A stretch of DNA of 54,108 nt from positions 1-54,108 of the forward strand of contig CAILLA010000092.1 in assembly GCA_903834925.1 (NCBI GenBank). Direction: 5' to 3'. The notes under the pieces are model-generated. The model was given only the letters and a program-made list of their open reading frames with translations. It was not told where the DNA came from and searched no databases. This DNA comes from an uncultured Schlesneria sp. (lineage in GTDB: Bacteria > Planctomycetota > Planctomycetia > Planctomycetales > Planctomycetaceae). The position numbers and the translations under genes were made by a program. This document shows positions 34,426 to 43,921 of this stretch, in pieces (positions within the stretch are counted from its first letter, which is position 1; each line of letters opens with the position of its first letter).

Positions 34426-35967
34426 TCAGGCTGGGTAATCGGCAACGTAAACAGCCTTGACCTGCGTGTAGTCGAGGAATGTCTCTTCGCAGTTGACCCC
34501 ACCGCCAGGACCGCCAGAAATTCCCTGGCCGCCGTATGGCAGACCATATGCGATCGAGTTGTGGCAGTTAACCTGACAGGTTCCGTCGCGGAACTGCTTG
34601 GCAAGGCTCACACCCCGCTTGATGTCTTTCGTCCAGATGCTGGCACCCAAACCGTATGGAGAGGCGTTGGCCAGTTGCAGAGCTTCTTCCGCTGACGAAA
34701 CCGGACAGATGGTCGCGTACGTGTGGAAAACTTCCAGCGGATTGACGTTAAGGCCCGGTTCGGTGCGATACAGAGCTGGCTTCAGATAGAAACCGTTCTT
34801 GCCCGCAACAACCGCTTCGCCACCCGCGAGAATCGGCTTCCCGCCCCGTTCGACGGTTTCCTGCTGAGCCGCAAGAATCCGACGGCGCTGGGTCGGGTTG
34901 ATCACGGCGCCGAGTTGAGTTCCTGCGTCAGCCTGATAACCGATCTTCAGCTCTTTAAAGAAGGTGCTTTGAGCGTCGGTAAAGTCATCCGCAATCTTGC
35001 GGTCGACGAAGATGCGGTGAATCGTGCAGCAGGTCTGACCAAAGTGCTGATTCGTGTAGCGACCAATCATTCGAGCGACCACGGCGGGATCGGCATCGGC
35101 CAGAACGATGGCAGCACCGTTGCCACCCATTTCACGCTTCATCCGAGTCCCGTTTCGATCACAAGTCCGCAGAATGGCCTGTCCGACACCTGGTGAACCG
35201 GTGAACGAAATGAATCTCACTCCTGGATGCTCAGCGATGCAGTGACCGGTGATTTCACCGCGACCTGGCAACACATTGATCACACCTGGTGGGAAGCCTG
35301 CTTCCTGGGCCAGCTTGCCAATGTAGAGTGCTGAAAGTGGAGTATCTTCAGCTGGCTTAATCAAGATTGTATTTCCGGACAACAAAGCCGGGAACATGAA
35401 CCACGCGGTCAACACGATTGGGTAATTCCAGGGAATGATCCCCGCGACAACACCCCAAGGCTCCCGATAGGTAAAGCCCTGCACACCGGGGGAGACTTGC
35501 ATGGACGGTCCGTCACCCATCGCGATCTTACGTGCCACACCGCAGAAGTATTCGGCACAGGCGCGGATCTGACCAAAGTCTCCTTCAGCCAGTTCAGAAA
35601 CCTTACCGCCGTCGAGAATTTCGCAGGCGAGCAACACGTTCTTGTCACGTTCGCACAGTTCAACCAGCTTCGTGACCAGAGCAATCTTCTTTTCGACGTC
35701 GACGTTACGCCAAGCATGAAAAGCGTGAGTTGCGACGGAAACGGCGCGGCCGACTTCGGCTTCGCCCATTTCACTGATGGTGGCGAGAACTTCGAGTGAT
35801 CCCGGATCAATCGTTTGAAAGGTTGCATTCATCGATCCCGGCGTCTCTTCGCCGCCAATCAGGCCACCGAGTGGCTTCCCGCCGTTACGGCAAAACTCCG
35901 TAAACTTTTCAGGAGTTTTAAATGCAGAAGCGGTCAACGCGCGAATTTGAGATGTCGAGTTCGCCAT
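34426..35967 (-). CDS. NAD(P)-dependent aldehyde dehydrogenase
   Basis: 513 residues, the usual ALDH length, cytoplasmic. Catalytic residues are present: Asn181 in PWNYP, the general base Glu279 in REMGGNG, and nucleophile Cys313 in GQTCCT; the dinucleotide loop FTGSPGVG is intact. The motif near the C-terminus that usually reads EEIFGPV is altered (EVFHTYATICPV), so the Glu that positions the nicotinamide ribose appears replaced; cofactor handling may differ. It oxidises an aldehyde to an acid; overall it is nearest to betaine-aldehyde/general ALDHs, substrate unknown. It is a single gene ending at the shared terminator. The ATG at 35967 fits. Confidence 0.92.
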   Translation of the reverse strand: MANSTSQIRALTASAFKTPEKFTEFCRNGGKPLGGLIGGEETPGSMNATFQTIDPGSLEVLATISEMGEAEVGRAVSVATHAFHAWRNVDVEKKIALVTKLVELCERDKNVLLACEILDGGKVSELAEGDFGQIRACAEYFCGVARKIAMGDGPSMQVSPGVQGFTYREPWGVVAGIIPWNYPIVLTAWFMFPALLSGNTILIKPAEDTPLSALYIGKLAQEAGFPPGVINVLPGRGEITGHCIAEHPGVRFISFTGSPGVGQAILRTCDRNGTRMKREMGGNGAAIVLADADPAVVARMIGRYTNQHFGQTCCTIHRIFVDRKIADDFTDAQSTFFKELKIGYQADAGTQLGAVINPTQRRRILAAQQETVERGGKPILAGGEAVVAGKNGFYLKPALYRTEPGLNVNPLEVFHTYATICPVSSAEEALQLANASPYGLGASIWTKDIKRGVSLAKQFRDGTCQVNCHNSIAYGLPYGGQGISGGPGGGVNCEETFLDYTQVKAVYVADYPA

Positions 35968-36242
35968 GAAATTTACCCCAAAGTGTGCCAGAAAAACGAA
36001 ACAGTACGATGTTGCTGAGAGTCTGATGTCATAGCGGTATAGACACGCCCATCGCCATCATGACAGACCAGCGGCATCGAGATCTCGAAGCAGTGATAAA
36101 CGTTATCGAAAATTGTACGTCTTCCCAATCCGATTCACAATGTTCAGAATTTTCCTGTCGTGACAGGCGTTCCGTTTAGGGCTTTCATTTGCGATAATAA
36201 TTCCGCTTGCTGTCCCGCCCCCGCCGTCGAGACCCGCCAGTC

Positions 36243-37628
36243 ATGCCCCACCCAACGTTTCAGACAGAAGCCGGAAACCGGATATCACGCCGTCAAGTCC
36301 TGGCGACCAGTGCTTCGCTCGGCGGATTATCCCTTTCGAGTTACCTACAGCTCAAATCGGCTTCGGCAGAACAGCCATCGCCTGCAGGAGCCAAAGCCAA
36401 ATCGTGCATTATCGTTTATCTCTGGGGTGGCATGAGCCACCTGGAATCATTCGATTTAAAGCCCAAAGCCCCTATTGAAATTCGAGGCGAATTCTCGCCC
36501 ATTTCAACTTCGGTCCCCGGAATCCAGATCAGTCAGCACCTGCCATTGCTGGCTCAGCAGACGGATAAGCTGGCAATCATCCGTTCGATCCATCACGACG
36601 ATTCGGCTCATGGCCGGGGAATGTACTGGAATTTGACCGGTCACAGGCCACCGCGAGCCGGAAATATCCCACCGGAACAGAGCGACTGGCCATCACTTCC
36701 CGCGATGTTGACGAAGTTTCGTTCCGCCCCCAAAGGAGTCCCATCTGCCGTTCGCTTACCCTATCCTCTCGTCGACAACGGGACATTGCAGGCAGGCGAA
36801 TACGGTGGATGGTTGGGTGTGCAATCCGAGCCAATCGTGATCCGAACCCCAAGCGGAAAAGCGTTCGAAGGGGTCTCCAGATCGCTTGGTTCGGAAGTCC
36901 TGAACTTGAATGACGTCGATGTGCCACGACTGACGTCTCGACGAAATCTGATGGCGATGCTGGAACCCCCTTCCCGTCGAACGCAGGATCATCGAAGTTT
37001 TACTTATTTCCATGATCTGGCTGAGGACATCCTGACAGGATCAGCCGTAAAAGAGGCTTACAACCTGGAACGGGAAGCCCCCAAAGTTCGCGAGATGTAC
37101 GGCAAGCACATCGGAGGCCACAGTTTGCTCCTGGCACGTCGATTGACGGAAGCCGGAGTTCCGATTGTCCAGGTCTGTCTTGCGGCGGGGGACTTGAACG
37201 GTGCAGCGGGTGATATGTGGGATACGCACGGCGATAATTTTAACCGACTGAAAAATCAACTGCTCCCCGTCTTCGACCAGTCAACATCGGCACTGCTGCA
37301 GGACCTGAGTGATCGTGGATCATTAGGAGAAACGCTGGTCGTGGTCATGACAGACTTTGGCCGAACCCCAAACATCAATGGTGGCGCAGGTCGCGACCAT
37401 TATCCATACGTCTATTCAATGGCGATGGCGGGAGGCGGTATTCAAGGAGGCCAGGTCTACGGCAGCAGTGATGACAAAGGGGCGTTTCCCAAGTCGCTGG
37501 CATGTACTCCACCCGACGTACACGCCACGATTTTTCAAGCCATGGGAATCTCGCCACGCTCAGAGCTGCGTGACCACCTCAATCGCCCGCTGCCAATCTG
37601 CGACGGCGAGGTCTTACCGCTGCTTTAA
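36243..37628 (+). CDS. DUF1501 protein with Tat signal
   Basis: 461 residues. The Tat motif SRRQVLATSASLGGLSLSS lies near the N-terminus. DUF1501 motifs: CIIVYLWGGMSHLESFDLKP, WDTHGDNF, VVVMTDFGRTP, GRDHYPYVYSMAMAGGGI and PPDVHATIFQAMG. It is clearly diverged from the DUF1501 at 32924 and has no DUF1549/1553 partner beside it. It belongs with a phosphatase-fold family with probable metal sites; no activity is established. ATG at 36243 is preferred over the TTG at 36207. The sodium:solute symporter gene follows after 110 bp on the same strand. Confidence 0.88.
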   Translation: MPHPTFQTEAGNRISRRQVLATSASLGGLSLSSYLQLKSASAEQPSPAGAKAKSCIIVYLWGGMSHLESFDLKPKAPIEIRGEFSPISTSVPGIQISQHLPLLAQQTDKLAIIRSIHHDDSAHGRGMYWNLTGHRPPRAGNIPPEQSDWPSLPAMLTKFRSAPKGVPSAVRLPYPLVDNGTLQAGEYGGWLGVQSEPIVIRTPSGKAFEGVSRSLGSEVLNLNDVDVPRLTSRRNLMAMLEPPSRRTQDHRSFTYFHDLAEDILTGSAVKEAYNLEREAPKVREMYGKHIGGHSLLLARRLTEAGVPIVQVCLAAGDLNGAAGDMWDTHGDNFNRLKNQLLPVFDQSTSALLQDLSDRGSLGETLVVVMTDFGRTPNINGGAGRDHYPYVYSMAMAGGGIQGGQVYGSSDDKGAFPKSLACTPPDVHATIFQAMGISPRSELRDHLNRPLPICDGEVLPLL

Positions 37629-37737
37629 TTTTCTGATTATTTCAACTCGGCCTGGAAATGTTGCTTTTTCTACAGGATTGTTAGCATACCCGCCGAATTT
37701 CTCGAACTGAGAGTTTGAATATTCTGGAGAACGGACG

Positions 37738-39222
37738 ATGCTGATTGGGTGTGTGATTGTTTATATGGTGGCCACCGTCGCCGTAGGACTTTACGCTGCG
37801 ACTCGCGTGCATAGTGCAAAAGACTTTATGGTCGCGGGGCGGTCACTGCCGCTGTACATGAGCTTTGCCTGCGTCTTCGCCACCTGGTTCGGTGCAGAAA
37901 CCGTGCTGTCGGTCTCGGCCAAGTTCGCCCACAAAGGGATGGGATTTGTTTCAGGCGATCCGTTCGGGGCGTCGACCTGCCTCGTTCTTGTCGCCTTTTT
38001 CTTCGCCCGCACGTTCTACCGTATGGGATTAATGACGATCGGTGATTACTACCACATGCGGTATGGCAAGTTTGTCGAAGTGATTGCTTCGCTCGGGATT
38101 GCCAGCTCGTATCTCGGCTGGACAAGTGCTCAATTGTCGGCACTCGGTCTCGTCATCAATGTGCTGTTTCCCGGGATCACACTCAATGAATCGATCATGA
38201 TCGGCGCGGTGATTGTCACGATCTATACCCTGTTTGGCGGCATGTGGTCTGTCGCCTTGACGGACGTCATTCAGACTGCGGCAATCGTGATTGGACTAAT
38301 CATCGTTGCGATTCTGCTGGGGAATAAAGCGGGTGGATTCAATGTAGTGCTGGCGGAGGCTCATAGTCAGGGCAAACTGAATTTGTTTCCGCACCTGACA
38401 GCATCGGCCTGGATGGCGTTTGTTGGTGAATTTATCACGATGTCCCTCGGGTCGATCCCGCAGCAGGACGTATTTCAACGAGTCACCAGTGCCAAAGACG
38501 AAAAAACCGCGTTTATCGGGACGCTGAGCGGTGGTTTATTTTATTTTGTATTCGCGTTCGTACCAATGTTTATCGCCTTCGCAGCAACCGTGATTGATAC
38601 GGACTACGTCGCTCATTTCCAGGCATCCGATCCTCGCGAAGTTCAAAAAATCCTGCCGATGCTAATTTTGAACGATACTCCCATCTGGTGCCAGGTGCTG
38701 TTCTTCGGTGCGGTTTTGTCTGCGATCCTGTCGACGGCCAGCGGAACCCTGTTGGCACCGGCGAGCTTGTTAACGGAAAACGTTCTACAACAGTTCACCA
38801 AGCACTTTAAAGATTCGACCATGTTGTGGGTGTTGCGAGCGGTATTGATTCTCGTTGCTGTCATCTCGACTCGCATTTCGTTGAACACGAAAAGCACGAT
38901 GTATGAGATGGTCGAAGGTGGATACAAAGTCACACTCGTCGTCGCTTTTGTACCCCTTGTCTGCGGGATCTACTGGCCACGTGCCACAACACAGGGAGCG
39001 ATCTTCTCGATTCTCATCGGTGTCCCCGTCTGGCTCGCCACGGAATACATTTACATCGAAGAGAGTGATAACCTTTGGCGATGCGTCCCACCGCACCTTT
39101 ACGGATTAACCGCGGCATTCTTCGGAATGTGGCTCGGCTCATCAATCCCGAACTGGATCAAGCACAGCCAACCCGATCCCGAAGAACTGGCGAAAAAACG
39201 CAGCGTGTCGATGGGGCATTAA
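37738..39222 (+). CDS. Sodium:solute symporter (SSF family)
   Basis: 494 residues, about 13 hydrophobic segments. SSF marks: AKDFMVAGRSLPLYMSF in the first loop, TWFGAETVLS in helix 2-3, the YTLFGGMWSVALTDVIQ signature, and SIPQQDVFQR. It should import a sugar, amino acid, organic acid or urea-like solute with sodium across the inner membrane; the substrate cannot be read from sequence. Gly-Gly-Ala-type ribosome site (CTGGAGAAC) precedes the ATG. The upstream DUF1501 gene could be co-transcribed. Confidence 0.92.
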   Translation: MLIGCVIVYMVATVAVGLYAATRVHSAKDFMVAGRSLPLYMSFACVFATWFGAETVLSVSAKFAHKGMGFVSGDPFGASTCLVLVAFFFARTFYRMGLMTIGDYYHMRYGKFVEVIASLGIASSYLGWTSAQLSALGLVINVLFPGITLNESIMIGAVIVTIYTLFGGMWSVALTDVIQTAAIVIGLIIVAILLGNKAGGFNVVLAEAHSQGKLNLFPHLTASAWMAFVGEFITMSLGSIPQQDVFQRVTSAKDEKTAFIGTLSGGLFYFVFAFVPMFIAFAATVIDTDYVAHFQASDPREVQKILPMLILNDTPIWCQVLFFGAVLSAILSTASGTLLAPASLLTENVLQQFTKHFKDSTMLWVLRAVLILVAVISTRISLNTKSTMYEMVEGGYKVTLVVAFVPLVCGIYWPRATTQGAIFSILIGVPVWLATEYIYIEESDNLWRCVPPHLYGLTAAFFGMWLGSSIPNWIKHSQPDPEELAKKRSVSMGH

Positions 39223-39708
39223 GCCCCCTCATTGCGAACAATGCTGGAACAATTTCCGAAACCTCCAAGCCTTTCTCTTTTGAGCGTCAATTAGCGAAGA
39301 TTAGTGTTCTAAACCTCTTTTTTGACCGTATTTCCTGTTCACCGATACCAGACAACATGGCCTGGTAACGACGGCAAAAGCAAAGTGAAATCCAAGGAAT
39401 GCGGAACTGGATCACTAATCGTCACTAATTGGCACTAATAAGAAAATTCGGACAATTGACAGCATCCGATCACGGTCGCGATTGAGACTTTTGCTCAAGA
39501 GGTAGCCGACCAGCAGTTTCTGCCTGACTGTGTTTTGAACCGGATTTATTGGCCGAACTTCAATTGTATTTTTCGCTCCTTCGGCAGGAACCCCCATTCT
39601 TCTTCACTCGACTGCGGAATATCTGAATAAGTTCGGCGACGAGTGCCGATTATTCCGATAGTGTCGTATTTCGGTGTGAGCCGACCGCCTGCGCTCCGAG
39701 GACGAACC
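39223..39708. other. Intergenic region with phased CACTAAT repeats
   Basis: About 490 bp without a convincing gene. It holds three CACTAAT heptamers spaced exactly 10 bp (39413-39439) and, at 39283-39310, the inverse of a sequence also found at 20664-20700 (gaacactaatcttcg type). No RNA gene is recognisable. Confidence 0.6.
39413..39439 (+). repeat. Three CACTAAT repeats at 10-bp spacing
   Basis: CACTAAT begins at 39413, 39423 and 39433, one helical turn apart. This could be a regulator site array or part of a dispersed repeat family, since related cactaatc/ttagtg pieces occur at 20682 and 39300. Confidence 0.6.
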
Positions 39709-41394
39709 ATGAGTTCGCGAGTCTTCCGATTGCTGTTTGCCATCCTGATAACGTTTGCCGCGTTGCCGTCGAGATCTGTTACGGCCCAGGAAGTCTCACC
39801 CGCATTGGTAAAAGTCGTCTCATTTCCGGCGTCAAACAACGTCAACGAGCTCTACGTTTCGATCATGGGTGAAGTCGAAAGGCCTGGAACCTATCGACTG
39901 ACACCTTCAACACTCAAACTTCACTCGGTCGTACGCTGTGCTCATGGGTTTACCGCCAACGCGTCATCAGCAATTAAAATCATCCGCCGAGGACGAGCCA
40001 GCCAAACGGAAATCTTTTCTGATAAAGTCGATTCTCCTGTTTTGCCAGGCGACCTGTTGTTAGTCGAATCAAAAAAATCGAATGCCTCAGAACGGAACTA
40101 CAGCGATGTTTCGGCTGGCCGGACACTCGTGACACGAGCCGATTTTTCGGATGCCGGCCGTCGATCGTATATACAAGTTGCGCTGCTGAATGTCGTCGAA
40201 TACCCGCTGGTTCTCAGGCTGCATCCTGACGAAGCAAACGCCAGCTATCTTGTTCAAGCATTAGGGCAACCGATTGCGCTTCTTGCGAACACTCACATCA
40301 TCACCCCGGATGTTCCTCGCCGTCAAAGTTCGGAAGCAGCCAAAAAAGCAATACAATTGCAGGACGCTTCAGTGATTGTCTTCGAACCCGGTAAAATCAA
40401 GAAACATCGACTTCCACCTGTGTTGCCCAGTCCGATCGACCGAGAAACAGCCTTGGCCTCCCAGTTTGGCCTCAACCGACTTGGCCGAGCGACAAAAGAC
40501 ATTCGCCAACTCGATCAAGACTTGTTCGCTGATGAATTTGACACGCTTGATCCAAGCCGGCAAAAATTCGGCAACCTCCTCTCCACACCTGACGAACAAT
40601 TCGCCTCTGAAACCGAAATCCCGTCCGAAAATGCAATGAAATTGGTATCTCTCTCGCCAACTTCCGAAAACATTGATCCCCAGACAGATGAATCAATTCA
40701 GGTCGAGGATGAGCTGGAAAACGACGAAGCAGTTGTCGCGATGTCAACAGGTTCATCAATAACGATCGACGAGTCATTTGAATCTATTGAAGAGGAACAA
40801 CCGAAATTCTCGTTCATTCGAGTTCTGATCATTTTCTTGATTGTCGGAACCCTAGTCGGTGCCGCTCTTTTGCTTCGCCGCATCCTCGCGGTTGATTCCA
40901 TCGATGCGAAAGACGCGAACACGACACCTGACGTGATTGATGTCATTCAGATGCCGGCTCCGCCGACGGCAGCGCCAAGGCCCCGAATTCCACCAAAGTC
41001 ATTACTCGAATTGGCCAACAAAGCCGATTTGACGAAACAATACTGGCAGGAAGGACTTACGCCAGGATCGGCATCAGTAGGTGAATTGTCTGGGACGGCG
41101 AGTGTTTTACCTCTTCGTTCTGAGAACGAACTTAAAGAAATCGTTCTCCAATTCGATAAAACCAAGTCGACTGCCACGACCTCAGCAAACCAGATTACAT
41201 CCAGACCGACTACCGAATCGCCAACAATTCCCTTTCAGCTTCCGAATTTCGCGTCTGCAAAGGCTCGACCCGCTGCGACACCCGAGATCGCATCAGAAAC
41301 CAAGGTTGAGCAAAATCCCAGCCCGACTCCGGCCGCCCCGGCTGCCCCGTTGGCAAAGGCGTTATTTGAACTGGAACGCGGACGCCGTTCGTAA
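39709..41394 (+). CDS. Membrane-anchored SLBB-like envelope protein
   Basis: 561 residues. A signal peptide (SVTAQ) is followed by a beta-grasp/SLBB-like domain at about 30-130 (YVSIMGEVERPGTYRL, LPGDLLLVES), the soluble-ligand-binding fold of polysaccharide export proteins, and by a probable second such domain to about 230. A linker with acidic stretches leads to a membrane helix at about 367-389 (FIRVLIIFLIVGTLVGAALLL) and a Pro/Ala/Thr-rich C-terminal tail of 170 residues. The Wza-type export motif set is incomplete, so it is not a clear export porin; it may bind glycan in the envelope. ATG at 39709 is chosen because it starts the signal peptide. The tRNA-Asn gene follows. Confidence 0.7.
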   Translation: MSSRVFRLLFAILITFAALPSRSVTAQEVSPALVKVVSFPASNNVNELYVSIMGEVERPGTYRLTPSTLKLHSVVRCAHGFTANASSAIKIIRRGRASQTEIFSDKVDSPVLPGDLLLVESKKSNASERNYSDVSAGRTLVTRADFSDAGRRSYIQVALLNVVEYPLVLRLHPDEANASYLVQALGQPIALLANTHIITPDVPRRQSSEAAKKAIQLQDASVIVFEPGKIKKHRLPPVLPSPIDRETALASQFGLNRLGRATKDIRQLDQDLFADEFDTLDPSRQKFGNLLSTPDEQFASETEIPSENAMKLVSLSPTSENIDPQTDESIQVEDELENDEAVVAMSTGSSITIDESFESIEEEQPKFSFIRVLIIFLIVGTLVGAALLLRRILAVDSIDAKDANTTPDVIDVIQMPAPPTAAPRPRIPPKSLLELANKADLTKQYWQEGLTPGSASVGELSGTASVLPLRSENELKEIVLQFDKTKSTATTSANQITSRPTTESPTIPFQLPNFASAKARPAATPEIASETKVEQNPSPTPAAPAAPLAKALFELERGRRS

Positions 41395-41566
41395 AACCAA
41401 TGACTCGGACAGATCAAAATCGGCAGCCGGGGACCAATCCATTTTCCGGCATTTCGAGTCTCCCTCCGGGTTGAAAATTGTCGATGAAGCGGAGAGAATT
41501 TTGTTCTGCCGTGTGGACTTGCATCAAACGGACGAATTCAATATCACATGGCACGAAACGACCTTT

Positions 41567-41639
41567 TCCCCGATAGCTCAATCGGTAGAGCGAGCGGCTG
41601 TTAACCGCTAGGTCCTAGGTTCGAGCCCTAGTCGGGGAG
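41567..41639 (+). tRNA. tRNA-Asn (GTT)
   Basis: A complete 73-nt cloverleaf: acceptor TCCCCGA pairs with TCGGGGA; D-stem GCTC/GAGC; anticodon stem AGCGG/CCGCT with loop CTGTTAA, anticodon GTT at 41600-41602; T-arm CTAGG-TTCGAGC-CCTAG. CCA is not encoded. Its 3' part is the attachment site of the element that follows. Confidence 0.97.
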
Positions 41640-41642
41640 CTT
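41620..41642 (+). repeat. attL core (tRNA side)
   Basis: 23 bp, ttcgagccctagtcggggag followed by ctt, from the T-loop of the tRNA gene through its 3' end. Identical to 49327-49349. Recombination here keeps the tRNA gene intact. Confidence 0.92.
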
Positions 41643-41671
41643 TACGGGGCGGGATTTTTCCCGCCCCGTAA
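41642..41671. terminator. Element-borne hairpin after the tRNA gene
   Basis: A perfect 13-bp stem TTACGGGGCGGGA / TCCCGCCCCGTAA with a 4-nt T loop, starting right at the end of the att core. There is no long T-run after it. It probably ends tRNA transcription in place of the original terminator, now at 49350. Confidence 0.75.
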
Positions 41672-41776
41672 GCTTATTGTCTGAGACGATTTACGTTTAC
41701 CGATGGACGTTCCATCGAGCAGTGAAAACCCTGAAAGATTCCGGTCAATTGACCGGATTTCAAAGGAGTCTGCTCG

Positions 41777-42838
41777 ATGTCGAAGAAACTGCCATCTTAT
41801 CGTTTGCACAAAACCAGTGGTCGAGCTGTCGTCACAATCGACGGTCGAGACTGCTATCTCGGGCAATTCGGTTCCGAGGAATCTCGCAGGCGTTACGGTG
41901 AATTGATCGCCAAGCATTCCGCAGGCGTTACCGTAGACCCGTTTAAGTCGGCACCGGGGCAACCTGGACTCACAATCAACGAACTGTGCTTGGCATTCCT
42001 GCGACACGCTGAACGTCACTACGTGAAGAATGGGGAAGTGACGGACGAGGTACAATGTTTCAAGTGTGCCATCAAGCCGTTGGTCAATTTGTACGGATCG
42101 ACCACGGCATCGGAATTCGGCCCGTTGGCATTGAAAACGGTTCGACAGGCGATGATTGAGAAAAAGTGGTCTCGGAATTTTATCAATAAGTCGGTCTCTC
42201 GAATCCGCAGTATTTTCCGGTATGCCGTTGAGAATGAACTTTTTCCCGGCGCTGCCGTTCGCATCGTTGAGTTGAAAGCCGTTTCTCCACTGTTGAGTGG
42301 TCGCACGGAAGCGGAGGATCGACCAGCACGTCATGTTGTGCCACAAGCCGACATCGAAGCGGTCAAGGCCATAGTGCCACAACGGACGCGCGATCTGATC
42401 GACCTGCAATTATTAACCGGCGCTCGTCCCGGCGAATTGCTGATGTTGACCGGCGGAATGATCGACCAGTCGAAAGTTGTCTGGGTTGCCACGCTGAAGG
42501 ATCACAAAACCGCGCATCGTGGAAAGACTCGCGCCATCGTGTTCGGGCTAAGGTGCCAAGAGATTCTAAAGCGATATCTCACCGACGATCCGGCACAGCC
42601 GTTATTCACGTTCACCCGGAAGTGGTACGGCATGGCAGTGGGTTTCGCCTGCGACAAAGTAGGCGTTCAACGGTTCACACCGCACTGGCTCAGACATAAT
42701 GCGGCCAGTCAACTTCGTGAGGATCACGGCCTAGACGTTGCACAAGTCATGCTCGGCCATTCATCGGCGAACATGACGCAATTGTACGCTCACCTGGACA
42801 TCGCGAAAGCTGTCGAAGTGGCACGCATCCACGGTTGA
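41777..42838 (+). CDS. Tyrosine recombinase integrase
   Basis: 353 residues. The N-terminal 60 residues form an arm/DNA-binding region, the middle a SAM-like core-binding domain, the C-terminal half the catalytic domain with a full set of active-site residues: Arg217 (TGARPGE), His303 and Arg306 (HWLRHNAA), His328 (LGHSS) and nucleophile Tyr337 (QLYAHLD). It recombines the tRNA-Asn 3' end (attB) with the element's attP. AAAGGAG lies 10 bp before the ATG. The gene lies 105 bp inside attL, reads away from the tRNA and is followed by two small genes that may share its transcript. Confidence 0.95.
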   Translation: MSKKLPSYRLHKTSGRAVVTIDGRDCYLGQFGSEESRRRYGELIAKHSAGVTVDPFKSAPGQPGLTINELCLAFLRHAERHYVKNGEVTDEVQCFKCAIKPLVNLYGSTTASEFGPLALKTVRQAMIEKKWSRNFINKSVSRIRSIFRYAVENELFPGAAVRIVELKAVSPLLSGRTEAEDRPARHVVPQADIEAVKAIVPQRTRDLIDLQLLTGARPGELLMLTGGMIDQSKVVWVATLKDHKTAHRGKTRAIVFGLRCQEILKRYLTDDPAQPLFTFTRKWYGMAVGFACDKVGVQRFTPHWLRHNAASQLREDHGLDVAQVMLGHSSANMTQLYAHLDIAKAVEVARIHG

Positions 42839-42920
42839 TACCGTCGCCAGCAGTTTCGGCCAACCGTGAGCGATGACCCCGCCACGGTTCCACCCACAAT
42901 TCCTTCAAGGGACACGACCC

Positions 42921-43094
42921 ATGACATCAGATAAGGCAAAGTCATTGCAGAGCATTTCACAAGCTCGATACGCGGCCCTATTGTCGATCATTGCCATCCT
43001 AGACAAGCTCGAAGCCACTGAGAACGACACCGAACACGGGGACGGTTCAGAAGCTCGCGAATGGATCATCGCACAATTGAATGATGAGGAGTGA
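42921..43094 (+). CDS. Small protein of unknown function
   Basis: 57 residues, mostly helical, acidic C-terminal half (ATENDTEHGDGSEAREW). No known family. CAAGGGA lies upstream of the ATG. It starts 82 bp after the integrase gene and ends 4 bp before the HTH gene, so all three may form the integration operon. Confidence 0.65.
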   Translation: MTSDKAKSLQSISQARYAALLSIIAILDKLEATENDTEHGDGSEAREWIIAQLNDEE

Positions 43095-43098
43095 AGCC

Positions 43099-43335
43099 AT
43101 GAAAAACGAACCCAAACCGATCCCGCATCGTTTGTGCGGTATTCCAAAGGGGCTGATCTGTCGCTCTGCCGACGTGAAAGCCGAAATGCGTATTTGTCAC
43201 GTCACATGGCAACGATGGCGCGATGAAGGACTCGACGCCAGATACTTGCCTGGATCAGATACCGAATTTGTTTCGACGGACAGTCTACATCAACTCTTTG
43301 AAGCCGCGCCGAAGTACGTGAAGAAATCGGTCTAA
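43099..43335 (+). CDS. Small HTH protein, excisionase candidate
   Basis: 78 residues. The centre (SADVKAEMRICHVTWQRWRDEG) reads as a MerR/AlpA/HTH_17-type winged helix in which a helix is followed by TWQRWRDEG, and a terminal helix (TDSLHQLFEA) follows. Such small proteins next to tyrosine integrases are often recombination directionality factors or repressors. GAGGAG is 8 bp upstream of the ATG. The assignment as excisionase is inference from position and fold. A terminator follows at 43363. Confidence 0.65.
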   Translation: MKNEPKPIPHRLCGIPKGLICRSADVKAEMRICHVTWQRWRDEGLDARYLPGSDTEFVSTDSLHQLFEAAPKYVKKSV

Positions 43336-43362
43336 CGATACTAACCACCAGCAGCCCCACGG

Positions 43363-43396
43363 ACCCCATGTTGCGCATCGTTCAGCATGGGGTTTT
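43363..43396 (+). terminator. Rho-independent terminator
   Basis: ACCCCATGTTG (43363-43373) pairs with CAGCATGGGGT (43383-43393), one G-U pair, 9-nt loop, followed by TTTTGTCG. It ends the integrase operon. Confidence 0.85.
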
Positions 43397-43546
43397 GTCG
43401 TTCTTTGGTCACAAGCCCGAACAAGAAATCAAAAGTAGTAGGGTTTCCATACTACTCGTAACAAACAGGACTATCCTTGGCTCGATTCGGCTTGTAAATC
43501 AGCACCCGTGACATTTAAGCACGTTCGATCACAGGGGGGATTTACG

Positions 43547-43849
43547 ATGGCGATTGACTGCGACACTGAGGATTTGATTCGGTTCAATGAAGCTCGTTCA
43601 GCGTTTCCTGGACGCGGTAGCATCGCGCTGCAGACGCTGCACCGATGGCGATTACGCGGGGTTCGAGGCGTCAAATTGGAGACCTGTCTTTGTGGCGGTT
43701 TGCGAATGACGAGTCGTGAGGCGATTTCCAGATTTCTTGCAGCTCAGAACGCTCCGAAGGACCAGCCAGCACTGGCACCGATTACCGCCACCCAACGCCA
43801 ACGCCAGAACGCTGCGGCCCGTCAAGCATTGGCCGAAATCGGCATCTAA
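43547..43849 (+). CDS. DUF1580 protein
   Basis: 100 residues. The pattern DTEDLIRFNEA..GRGSIALQTLHRWRLRGVRGVKLET with a following SREAISRFLAAQ matches DUF1580 (PF07618), a small planctomycete HTH-like family (my recognition from the TLHRW..RGVRGVKLE core). It probably binds DNA and may regulate the element or help replication. AGGGGGGA is well placed before the ATG; a TTG-type earlier start at 43508 is less likely. It is the first gene after the terminator, so a promoter should lie between 43397 and 43546. Confidence 0.8.
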   Translation: MAIDCDTEDLIRFNEARSAFPGRGSIALQTLHRWRLRGVRGVKLETCLCGGLRMTSREAISRFLAAQNAPKDQPALAPITATQRQRQNAAARQALAEIGI

Positions 43850-43921
43850 AAAAACGTCTCTTTATCGCCCTGGCAATTTCGCCAGATGGCGACCACCCAA
43901 ACCGTTTGAAGGGGTTCACAC

